The notes under the pieces: generated by a model | Databases searched by the model: none | What the model was told of the DNA's origin: nothing | Seen by the model: the letters and a program-made list of their open reading frames with translations, nothing else | Position numbers and translations under genes: made by a program | In this document: positions 1 to 5,769 of the stretch, piece by piece | How positions within the stretch are numbered: the first letter of the stretch is position 1 | Layout of the letters: each line of letters begins with the position of its first letter | Source: an uncultured Butyrivibrio sp. | GTDB lineage: Bacteria; Bacillota; Clostridia; Lachnospirales; Lachnospiraceae | Direction of reading: 5' to 3' | Length of the DNA: 6,479 nucleotides | Assembly: GCA_910577605.1 (NCBI GenBank) | Contig: CAJTON010000019.1 | Coordinates: 2,650 to 9,128 of the forward strand

Positions 1-254
1 AATATTTTCCTGAAGAGATGTACGATAAGACCGAACCTATCGACGTATATAAGGCGGACGAGCACGCTTTTGTAATCGAGGGCGACCGCGTTGACAGAAT
101 GCTGGGCTACACTAATCTTGACGACGAAAAGGGCTTTGCATTCTTCCAGAAATTTATGAAGGAGCAGGGTATTATAGACCGCCTTGAAGAGCTTGGAATC
201 GAGGAGGGCGACACGGTATATCTCGGCGATCTGGAATTTGACTATTACAGATAA
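1..254 (+). CDS. obg: GTPase Obg (CgtA), C-terminal fragment
   Basis: The gene is cut by the window edge; the first complete codon is at position 3 and reading gives YFPEEMYDKTEPIDVY onward. The roughly 83 residues seen match the Obg C-terminal (OCT, DUF1967) domain. Recognisable features are the opening Y-x-P-x-E/Y-type stretch, the segment FVIEGDRVDRMLGYTNLDD, the amphipathic stretch FFQKFMKEQGIIDRLEELG, and the acidic end GDTVYLGDLEFDYYR. The glycine-rich Obg fold and the GTPase domain, expected in a protein of about 420-430 residues, lie upstream of the window. Obg is an essential GTPase that binds the 50S subunit during late assembly and is linked to the (p)ppGpp response. Position 18 is an internal methionine, not the real start. 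Its place directly before a YhbY-family gene and nadD is the usual Firmicutes order and supports the assignment. Confidence 0.93.
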   Translation, partial: YFPEEMYDKTEPIDVYKADEHAFVIEGDRVDRMLGYTNLDDEKGFAFFQKFMKEQGIIDRLEELGIEEGDTVYLGDLEFDYYR

Positions 255-287
255 TATCAGGCGTGATCGGCGTATCCGCCTTACTAC

Positions 288-292
288 GGAGG
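288..292 (+). promoter_or_regulatory. Shine-Dalgarno that fixes the yhbY start
   Basis: GGAGG ends six bases before the ATG at 299. A GTG at 263 is in the same frame but has no comparable site before it and would add twelve residues that are not part of the CRM family N-terminus. The ATG at 299 is therefore preferred. Confidence 0.8.
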
Positions 293-298
293 CAAATT

Positions 299-607
299 AT
301 GACAACAAAACAAAGGGCGTATCTTAAAAGTCTGGCAATGAACCTGGAGCCTGTGTTTCAGTGCGGCAAAAGCTCGGTCACTCCGGAATTTGTGACCGCG
401 GTATCCGAGGCTCTTGAAAAGCGCGAGCTTATCAAAGTAAGCGTGCTTCAGAACTGCGCCGACGATCCTAAGGAGCTTGGCGTGATCCTTGCCGAGAGAA
501 CGCGCTCCCAGCTTGTTCAGGTTATCGGCAAAAAGATAGTGCTTTATAAAGAAAATAAAGATGAAAACAAACGCAAAATAATACTTCCCAAGGCAGGCAG
601 AAAATAA
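299..607 (+). CDS. yhbY: CRM-domain ribosome assembly RNA-binding protein, YhbY family
   Basis: This 102-residue protein is a stand-alone CRM (chloroplast RNA splicing and ribosome maturation) domain. It begins MTTKQRAYLKSLA, the usual K-Q-R-x-x-L-K start of the family. It continues with the loop FQCGKSSVTPEF (residues 20-31), helix SEALEKRELIKV (36-47) and the last strand QVIGKKIVLYK (74-84). A basic tail rich in Lys and Arg follows. Family members bind pre-50S particles and have been connected to 23S rRNA maturation. The RNA-contacting loop normally reads GKxG; here residues 23-26 are GKSS, so the second glycine is missing. The position after obg and before nadD is conserved in Firmicutes. 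Its stop shares one base with the nadD start (TAATG), which suggests translational coupling. Function is taken from the family. Confidence 0.9.
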   Translation: MTTKQRAYLKSLAMNLEPVFQCGKSSVTPEFVTAVSEALEKRELIKVSVLQNCADDPKELGVILAERTRSQLVQVIGKKIVLYKENKDENKRKIILPKAGRK

Positions 608-1239
608 TGATCGCTTCAGACGGAGCATGGGGAATCCTCGGCGGAACTTTTGATCCGGTGCATAATGCGCATATACGGCTCGCCGTACACGCATACAACG
701 AACTTCATCTAGAAAAAGTTATTTTTATTCCGGCATACATTCCCCCGCACAAAACGGACAGAATAATAACCGGAGAAAAACACCGTCTTGAAATGACAAA
801 GCTCGCCGTCAGGGATTTTGCGGAATTTGAAGTTTCCGACATCGAGCTTAAGCTTTCCGGAGCCTCCTACACGGCAAGAACGCTCACAATTCTTGCCAGG
901 CAGAACCAAAACCTTGTTTTCATTCTGGGCGCGGATTCCTTCATGGCGCTTGATTCCTGGTATCACCCGGAAATCATTTTTGCGAAAGCGCGGATAGCCT
1001 GCGCCTGCCGCGACGGGATTAGCGCGCAAAGCATTAAGGACAAGGCTGACTTTTATGACAGGAAATACGGCGCGGTAACGCATCTTCTCCATATGAACGA
1101 TACGGACATAAGCTCCACGGAAATAAGACGCCTTATAGCCGAGGGAAAGGACGCGGACGAATATCTTCCCGCCGCCGTATACGAATATATACGCGAAAAC
1201 GGACTTTATTTAAGGGATAAACGAAATGTCAGAATATGA
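607..1239 (+). CDS. nadD: Nicotinate-nucleotide adenylyltransferase
   Basis: This 210-residue cytosolic enzyme transfers AMP from ATP to nicotinate mononucleotide to give deamido-NAD, the step before NAD synthetase. The nucleotidyltransferase signature is at residues 12-22 (GGTFDPVHNAH). It is followed by the IPPHK segment (45-49), the substrate-binding stretch FILGADSF with W118 (105-118), and the ATP-binding ISSTEIR motif (168-174). The C-terminus AVYEYIRENGLY is typical of NadD. Length is normal for the family. Two deviations are visible: the signature usually reads HxGH, but here it is HNAH; and the segment usually written SYTxDTL reads SYTARTL (88-94). Both positions tolerate some variation in the family, and the other motifs are intact, so the enzyme is probably active. 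The ATG overlaps the yhbY stop by one base and has only a weak AGGCAGG tract before it, so reinitiation by terminating ribosomes is likely. Its 3' end overlaps yqeK by 14 bases. Confidence 0.95.
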   Translation: MIASDGAWGILGGTFDPVHNAHIRLAVHAYNELHLEKVIFIPAYIPPHKTDRIITGEKHRLEMTKLAVRDFAEFEVSDIELKLSGASYTARTLTILARQNQNLVFILGADSFMALDSWYHPEIIFAKARIACACRDGISAQSIKDKADFYDRKYGAVTHLLHMNDTDISSTEIRRLIAEGKDADEYLPAAVYEYIRENGLYLRDKRNVRI

Positions 1240-1813
1240 TCTGGAGAAAATTGCCAAAAAACTTTCCAAAAGAATCGACGAGTCAAGAATGCGCCACACC
1301 GTGGGAGTACAGTATACCGCAGCGGCGTTGGCTATGGCGCTCGCGCCAAAAGGACATGAAAAAAAACTGCTTTCGCAGGCAATGACCGCCGGACTTTTGC
1401 ACGACAACGCGAAATGCATGAGCGGTGCGGAGCTGCTTGAAAAATCATTAAAACACGGAATCAAGGTTTCCGATGTGGAAGAGAAGAACCCTTTTTTACT
1501 CCACGGTAAACTCGGAGCTTATTACGCGAAACACCGTTACGACGTGGAGGATGAAGATATTTTAAACGCGATCGCGTTCCACACCACCGGACGGCCCGAT
1601 ATGACGCTTCTTGAAAAAATAATTTTTGTCGCGGACTATATCGAACCGGGACGAAAGAAGCAGCCTCGCCTGGACGAGCTTAGACGCATCGCATTCACGG
1701 ATATAGACCTTTGCGTATACATGATTGCAGAGGATACTCTCAGTTATCTTTATCCGAAGGCTATAGACGAAATGACGGTGCGCACAAGAGATTTCTATTC
1801 CCGCGGGAAATAA
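1226..1813 (+). CDS. yqeK: YqeK family HD-domain Ap4A hydrolase (symmetrical)
   Basis: This 195-residue protein has the HD phosphohydrolase metal-site pattern. H24 lies in RMRHTVGV, H59-D60 in GLLHDNAK, H93 in LLHGKLGA, H119 in AFHTTGRPDM, and D137 in IIFVADYIEPGR. The stretch FHTTGRPDMTLLEKIIFVADYIEP is the strongest family signature. YqeK proteins hydrolyse diadenosine tetraphosphate to two ADP and take the place of ApaH in Firmicutes. The start at 1226 has an AAGGG tract about nine bases upstream, lying inside nadD, and the two genes overlap by 14 bases in different frames. This overlap and the conserved nadD–yqeK pairing point to co-translation. The C-terminus is a little basic (TRDFYSRGK), normal for the family. 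The biochemical role is from characterised homologues, not from anything specific in this copy. Confidence 0.92.
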   Translation: MSEYDLEKIAKKLSKRIDESRMRHTVGVQYTAAALAMALAPKGHEKKLLSQAMTAGLLHDNAKCMSGAELLEKSLKHGIKVSDVEEKNPFLLHGKLGAYYAKHRYDVEDEDILNAIAFHTTGRPDMTLLEKIIFVADYIEPGRKKQPRLDELRRIAFTDIDLCVYMIAEDTLSYLYPKAIDEMTVRTRDFYSRGK

Positions 1814-1830
1814 AAAACAAATTAGACGGA

Positions 1831-1852
1831 AAGGGGCGGAGGATCCTGCTCC
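1831..1852 (+). other. Orphan ribosome-binding-like purine tract with small inverted repeat
   Basis: The 60-base gap between yqeK and rsfS holds a strong purine run, AAGGGGCGGAGG (1831-1842), that resembles a ribosome binding site but has no ATG, GTG or TTG at usable distance. The same bases form a short imperfect inverted repeat, GGAG (1838-1841) with CTCC (1849-1852), around GATCCTG. There is no T-run, so it is not an intrinsic terminator. The real rsfS site lies further down at 1863-1869. Many Clostridia carry a LytR-CpsA-Psr gene between yqeK and rsfS; this tract may be what remains after loss of such a gene, but that is inference. Confidence 0.25.
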
Positions 1853-1873
1853 TGACATATACGGGAGGACAGT

Positions 1874-2221
1874 ATGGACAGTAAAAAAGCGTTAAAAACC
1901 GCATATGAGGCTATTGCCGACAAGAAGGGTGAAAATACCAGAATAATCGATATTTCGGGCGTATCCGTTATAGCTGATTATTTTATTGTGACTAACGGAA
2001 ACAATGTAAATCAGGTAAAGGCCATTGCCGACAGCGTGGAAGAGCAGCTTTTCAAAATGGGAATAACTCCAAGGCAGATCGAGGGCTACGGCACCGCAAG
2101 CTGGATACTTATGGACTTCGGAAGCATAATAGTGCATATTTTTTCCAAAGAGGACAGGCTTTTTTACGATCTGGAGCGCATTTGGAGCGATGGCAAACTT
2201 ATTACGGTTGAGGAAATATAA
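1874..2221 (+). CDS. rsfS: Ribosomal silencing factor RsfS
   Basis: This 115-residue protein of the RsfS/Iojap family binds ribosomal protein uL14 (L14) on the 50S subunit and blocks joining of the 30S subunit, lowering translation when nutrients are short. Family features are DISGVSVIADYFIVTNGNN (residues 26-44), the EGYGTASWILMDFG block (70-83, with W77 and D81), the VHIF strand (87-90), and FYDLERIW (97-104). Length is usual for the family. The start is supported by a good GGGAGGA Shine-Dalgarno at 1863-1869, four bases before the ATG. The gene normally follows yqeK, or a LytR-type gene placed between them, in Firmicutes. Its stop and the folC start share one base, so it sits at the junction of the ribosome and folate blocks. 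RsfS genes are often labelled rsfA or ybeB. Confidence 0.95.
   Translation: MDSKKALKTAYEAIADKKGENTRIIDISGVSVIADYFIVTNGNNVNQVKAIADSVEEQLFKMGITPRQIEGYGTASWILMDFGSIIVHIFSKEDRLFYDLERIWSDGKLITVEEI
2210..2214 (+). promoter_or_regulatory. folC Shine-Dalgarno inside the rsfS coding end
   Basis: GAGGA lies six bases before the folC ATG at 2221 and within the last codons of rsfS (TVEEI). Together with the TAATG stop-start overlap it supports coupled translation of folC with rsfS. Confidence 0.7.
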
Positions 2222-3525
2222 TGAATTACGGCGAGACCTGCGGTTATCTTAGATCGCTTGACAGCCTCGGCAGCGTTTTGGGGCTTGACAGCATAAGGGA
2301 GCTTTTAAAAAGGCTCGGCGATCCGCATAATAAAATGAAATTCGTGCATATCGCGGGCACCAACGGAAAAGGCTCCGTGGGTGCTTTTGTCACATCCGTG
2401 CTTTCCAAGGCGGGCATACGCGCCGGAAGGTATCTTTCTCCAGCCGTCAAATGTCCGCTTGAAATAATCCAATGCGATAACAGGAACATTCACTCCGCAA
2501 AATTTGCGGATATAATCTCACGGATAAGACCTATATGTGACGGTATGGTTTCCGACGGTCTTCACCATCCGACAAAATTTGAGATCGAAACGGCGGCGGC
2601 ATTTGTATTTTTTGCGGAACAAAAATGCGATATTGCCGTTGTCGAGTGCGGAATGGGCGGACTGCTTGACGCAACTAATGTTATCGAAAATACGGAATGC
2701 GCAGTGATAACTCCGATTTCAAAGGATCACACCGCTTTCCTCGGAGATACCGATGCGGAAATCGCTGTTCACAAGGCTGGAATAATAAAGCGCGGCGCAA
2801 GCGTAGTATACGCCGCGGGAGAATACGACGTAAACCGCGTTATTGATAGCAAGGCGGCAGAATGCGGCTGCCCCGTAACCGCCGTATACCAGGATAAAAT
2901 CCGGTGGCGTTTAGACGACGCAGGCGCTCTTGTCATGGATTACGGAAATTATTCCGATGCCGTGATAGGGCTAAGAGGAATTTATCAGACGGTCAACGCC
3001 GCCCTTGCAATGGAATGCCTGGAGGCATTAAAAGCGCGCGGCTATAATATTCCCAAAGACGCTGTTTACACCGGACTTGCCAAAACTCGGTGGTTCGGGC
3101 GTTTTGAGAGGCTTGGCAGCAACCCCGATTTTATAATAGACGGGGCGCACAATCCGGCGGGCGCCGCCGCTTTGGCGCAAAGCCTTAATACATATTATCC
3201 GGGCGGGGGACTTACCTTTATAATAGGTTTTTTTGCGGATAAGGATTATCCCCGCATACTTGAAAAAATCATACCGATGGCGGCTCGGATTTTTACGATA
3301 AGCACTCCGGATAATCCGCGGGCGCTTTCTGCTAAAACTCTTGCACAATATATAAAAAAATATTATGATGTAGTGGGCGTATCCGTAACGGAATGCGCTT
3401 CCGTGAAAGAGGCTGTAAACGCCGCTCTTGCGTATACAAAGCCGGAAGGAGTTATAGTTGCCTTCGGCTCGCTGTCCCATCTTTCACTGATAGACGATGC
3501 GTACCATTTGTGCAGATTGTTTTAA
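2221..3525 (+). CDS. folC: Folylpolyglutamate synthase / dihydrofolate synthase
   Basis: This 434-residue Mur-ligase-fold enzyme adds glutamate to dihydropteroate and, in many bacteria, further glutamates to reduced folates. Visible motifs are the P-loop GTNGKGS (46-52), the block ECGMGGLLDATNVI (142-155), SKDHTAFLG (167-175) with a metal-ligand-type H170, and HKAGIIK (184-190). K185 there matches the lysine that is carbamylated in homologues. IYQTVNAALA (254-263) follows, then the C-terminal DGAHNPAG (307-314), IGFFADKDY (335-343) and DNPRAL (364-369). Length is normal. Several positions depart from the textbook consensus: SPAV in place of SPHL (73-76), GGLLDATN in place of GGRLDATN, and H in place of E before KAGIIK. 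As the sole FolC next to folE, folP and folBK, a bifunctional role is expected; the sequence alone does not separate the two activities. The start is fixed by its Shine-Dalgarno and the overlap with rsfS. Confidence 0.94.
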   Translation: MNYGETCGYLRSLDSLGSVLGLDSIRELLKRLGDPHNKMKFVHIAGTNGKGSVGAFVTSVLSKAGIRAGRYLSPAVKCPLEIIQCDNRNIHSAKFADIISRIRPICDGMVSDGLHHPTKFEIETAAAFVFFAEQKCDIAVVECGMGGLLDATNVIENTECAVITPISKDHTAFLGDTDAEIAVHKAGIIKRGASVVYAAGEYDVNRVIDSKAAECGCPVTAVYQDKIRWRLDDAGALVMDYGNYSDAVIGLRGIYQTVNAALAMECLEALKARGYNIPKDAVYTGLAKTRWFGRFERLGSNPDFIIDGAHNPAGAAALAQSLNTYYPGGGLTFIIGFFADKDYPRILEKIIPMAARIFTISTPDNPRALSAKTLAQYIKKYYDVVGVSVTECASVKEAVNAALAYTKPEGVIVAFGSLSHLSLIDDAYHLCRLF

Positions 3526-3532
3526 GAAAATC

Positions 3533-3536
3533 GAGG
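3533..3536 (+). promoter_or_regulatory. Distant Shine-Dalgarno for folE
   Basis: The only purine tract before folE, GAGG, ends 13 bases before the ATG at 3550, longer than the four to eleven bases seen for the other genes in this run. No better in-frame start lies nearby, and the protein N-terminus matches the family, so the ATG is kept. Initiation may be relatively weak. Confidence 0.45.
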
Positions 3537-3549
3537 TTTAAGTATTATT

Positions 3550-4107
3550 ATGGATAAGGACAAAATAAAACAGGGCGTCACGCTGCTTTTAGAGGGAATA
3601 GGAGAGGATATAGACCGTGAAGGTCTTATAGACACTCCCGACAGAATAGCCCGTATGTACGAGGAGATTTTCGCCGGTCTTGATCAGACCGCCGCGGAGC
3701 CTTTGAGCAAGGTCTTTACGGCGCAGAATACGGATATGATCGTTGAAAAAGACATAACATTTTATTCCATGTGCGAACATCATCTGCTTCCTTTTTACGG
3801 CAAAGCGCATATCGCGTATATTCCTGACGGAAAAGTCGCGGGACTGAGCAAGCTTGCGCGCACTGTGGAGGTATTCGCTAGAAGACCGCAGCTTCAGGAG
3901 CGAATGACGGTTCAGATAGCGGAAGCAATAATGGAACAGCTAAACGCAAAAGGCTCAATGGTAATTCTTGAAGCCGAGCATATGTGCATGACAATGCGCG
4001 GAATAAAAAAGCCGGGGAGCAAAACTGTTACGCTGGCGTCAAAAGGAGTTTTTGCCGAAAACGAAGAACTAAGACGCAATTTTATCAGCATTGCGGGAGT
4101 GAATTGA
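3550..4107 (+). CDS. folE: GTP cyclohydrolase I (type IA)
   Basis: This 185-residue enzyme opens the guanine ring of GTP and releases formate to give 7,8-dihydroneopterin triphosphate, the first step of folate synthesis. The zinc ligands of the family are present: C75 and H78 in MCEHHLLPFYG, and C146 in EAEHMCMTMRG. H77 and H144, matching the catalytic histidines 112 and 179 of the E. coli enzyme, are also present. The N-terminal TPDRIARMYEEI (29-40), the GLSKLARTVEVFARRPQLQERMT block (98-120) and the C-terminal RRNFISIAG (175-183) complete the family pattern. Family members form a toroidal decamer. The presence of the cysteine ligands shows this is the zinc-dependent type IA, not the type IB enzyme FolE2. 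It starts 24 bases after folC and ends three bases before folP, in the middle of the folate cluster. Confidence 0.97.
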   Translation: MDKDKIKQGVTLLLEGIGEDIDREGLIDTPDRIARMYEEIFAGLDQTAAEPLSKVFTAQNTDMIVEKDITFYSMCEHHLLPFYGKAHIAYIPDGKVAGLSKLARTVEVFARRPQLQERMTVQIAEAIMEQLNAKGSMVILEAEHMCMTMRGIKKPGSKTVTLASKGVFAENEELRRNFISIAGVN

Positions 4108-4110
4108 AAA

Positions 4111-4920
4111 ATGCTAATAGGAAACAGAGATTTTGACGTTCAACACACTCACATAATGGGGATCCTCAACGTAACGCCGGATTCTTTTTCGGACGGAGGA
4201 CATTTCAACCGCGCCGACAAAGCACTAAAGCACGCTTTGGAAATGATTGGCGACGGCGCCGAAATAATAGATGTGGGCGGAGAATCCACGCGTCCCGGTC
4301 ATACCGCGATATCAGACGAAGAGGAGATCGAACGCGTATGTCCCGTAATAGAGCTTTTAAAGCGTGAAACCGATGTTCCTATATCTCTTGACACATATAA
4401 AAGCAAGGTTGCATCCGCCGGAATTTCGTCGGGGGCGGATATGGTAAACGATATATGGGGACTAAAATACGATTCGCGGATGGCAAAGGTCATCGCCGCG
4501 GCAAAACTTCCGTGCTGTCTTATGCATAACCGCGATAATGTAAAAAATCCTTATGCGGACTTTATAAACGATATGCTTGCCGATATGCGTGAAACTATAG
4601 AAACAGCAAAAATAGCCGGTATTGCCGACGACAGGATAATTCTTGACCCCGGCGTAGGTTTCGGCAAAAGCTATGAGCAGAATCTACAGGCGATAAAGCA
4701 TCTTAACAGGCTTGATTTGTTAGGTTATCCGATACTTCTCGGAACCTCCCGCAAATCGGTTATAGGGTTGACGTTAGACCTTCCCGTGGGAGAGAGAACG
4801 GAGGGTACGCTTGCCACCTCGGTGATAGCCGCCATCAACCGCTGTATGTTTGTAAGAGTGCATGACGTAAAGGAAAATTACCGCGCTGTACGGATGACCG
4901 AGGCGGTCATAAACGCTTAA
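4111..4920 (+). CDS. folP: Dihydropteroate synthase
   Basis: This 269-residue TIM-barrel enzyme condenses 6-hydroxymethyl-dihydropterin pyrophosphate with p-aminobenzoate; it is the target of sulfonamides. The motifs are complete. IMGILNVTPDSFSDGG (15-30) holds N20, the Mg/pyrophosphate ligand. Next are IIDVGGESTRPG (52-63, D54), SLDTYKS (92-98, D94), MVNDIWGL (111-118, N113), ILDPGVGFGKS (177-187, D179), GTSRKS (211-216, K215) and VRVHDV (248-253, R249 and H251). The two flexible loops where resistance changes usually occur (around SFSDGG and STRPG) read like the ordinary sensitive form, with no insertion. Nothing here resembles an acquired sul gene. A GGGAG tract (4095-4099) inside the folE end precedes the ATG by eleven bases, and only three bases separate the genes, consistent with coupled expression. 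Confidence 0.97.
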   Translation: MLIGNRDFDVQHTHIMGILNVTPDSFSDGGHFNRADKALKHALEMIGDGAEIIDVGGESTRPGHTAISDEEEIERVCPVIELLKRETDVPISLDTYKSKVASAGISSGADMVNDIWGLKYDSRMAKVIAAAKLPCCLMHNRDNVKNPYADFINDMLADMRETIETAKIAGIADDRIILDPGVGFGKSYEQNLQAIKHLNRLDLLGYPILLGTSRKSVIGLTLDLPVGERTEGTLATSVIAAINRCMFVRVHDVKENYRAVRMTEAVINA

Positions 4921-4934
4921 TAAGGAGAATTTAT

Positions 4935-5756
4935 ATGGATAAAATCACAATAGACAAACTCAAAGTATTCTGCAATCACGGCGTATATGAAGAAGAAAAA
5001 AGCGTGGGACAGAATTTTTATGTGACCGCAGAGCTTTATCTTGACACATATCCGGCGGGCATATCCGACGATCTGTCCAAATCAGTAAATTATGCCGGGC
5101 TGTGCCATGATATCACACGTTTCATGCAGGAAAACTGCTATAATCTTATAGAAGCCGCGGCAGAAAATCTGTCAGCGCATATACTTGCGGAAAATACGGC
5201 GGTTCGCGCGCTTGACCTTACCGTGTATAAACCTGAGGCTCCTATAGGACTTCCTTTTAAAAACGTATCCCTGACCATACACAGAGAATGGCAGAAGGCG
5301 TATATCGCGCTTGGATCAAATATCGGCGACTCTCGGCTTATTCTTGACAACGCGTCGGAAAAGATATCTGCCGCTCCTGAGATAAGGCTTCTCAAGAAAT
5401 CCTCGTATATACTCACAAAACCTTACGGAGAAGTGGAGCAGGAGGATTTCCTGAACGGATGTCTTGAGATCGAAACTTATTTTTCTCCCCAACATCTGCT
5501 TGAATTTCTTCACAAAATCGAAAATGAAGCCGGAAGGACAAGGGAAATTCACTGGGGTCCGCGCACACTTGATCTGGATATCATACTGTACGGAGATAAA
5601 ATAATCAACGGAGAATTTATTACAGTTCCGCATCAGGATATGCATAACCGTATGTTTGTACTGGAACCTCTTTGCGAAATCGCGCCGTACGCATATAATC
5701 CCGTTCTGGCAAAAAACGCGCTGACGCTAAAAAATGAGCTTCTTCAAAAAGTATAA
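4935..5756 (+). CDS. folBK: Fused dihydroneopterin aldolase–HPPK (FolB–FolK)
   Basis: This 273-residue protein joins two consecutive folate enzymes. Residues 1 to about 118 are dihydroneopterin aldolase (FolB), which splits dihydroneopterin to 6-hydroxymethyl-dihydropterin and glycolaldehyde. NHGVYEEEKSVGQNF holds E21, Y53 lies in VNYAGL, E73 in NLIEAAAE, and K99 in VYKPEAPI. These match E22, Y54, E74 and K100 of the S. aureus enzyme. Residues from about 120 to 273 are 6-hydroxymethyl-dihydropterin pyrophosphokinase (FolK). They start with AYIALGSNIGD (122-132) and carry the HWGPRTLDLDIIL signature (206-218) with D213 and D215 as Mg ligands, then VPHQDMHNRMFVLEPL (231-246). The linker is only a few residues. 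There is no stop or frame change between the halves, so it is a true fusion. A strong AAGGAG site (4922-4927) lies seven bases before the ATG. Such fusions occur in other Firmicutes and Actinobacteria. Confidence 0.96.
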   Translation: MDKITIDKLKVFCNHGVYEEEKSVGQNFYVTAELYLDTYPAGISDDLSKSVNYAGLCHDITRFMQENCYNLIEAAAENLSAHILAENTAVRALDLTVYKPEAPIGLPFKNVSLTIHREWQKAYIALGSNIGDSRLILDNASEKISAAPEIRLLKKSSYILTKPYGEVEQEDFLNGCLEIETYFSPQHLLEFLHKIENEAGRTREIHWGPRTLDLDIILYGDKIINGEFITVPHQDMHNRMFVLEPLCEIAPYAYNPVLAKNALTLKNELLQKV

Positions 5757-5769
5757 AGGTTAAAACGAT

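Noticed and set aside
259..281. Small hairpin between obg and yhbY (AGGCG or GGCG pairing with CGCCT or CGCC)
   Set aside because: The stem is only four to five pairs, two pairings compete for the same arm, and there is no T-run. It is too weak to call a terminator or attenuator.
263..298. Longer YhbY starting at GTG 263
   Set aside because: No ribosome binding site precedes it, the added twelve residues do not fit the family, and a good GGAGG site serves the ATG at 299.
284..694. Long open frames on the strand opposite yhbY, nadD, yqeK, folC and folBK
   Set aside because: They overlap well-identified genes, lack ribosome binding sites, and give basic, low-complexity proteins with no family features. 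They are shadows of the real genes.
3517..3548. Possible promoter before folE (TTGTTT and TATTAT)
   Set aside because: The spacer would be 20 bases and the -10 would sit directly against the start codon, giving a leaderless transcript. Chance in AT-rich DNA is more likely.
4111..4920. Acquired sulfonamide resistance gene
   Set aside because: The protein is a normal chromosomal FolP in its folate cluster, with no loop insertion and no mobile element around it.
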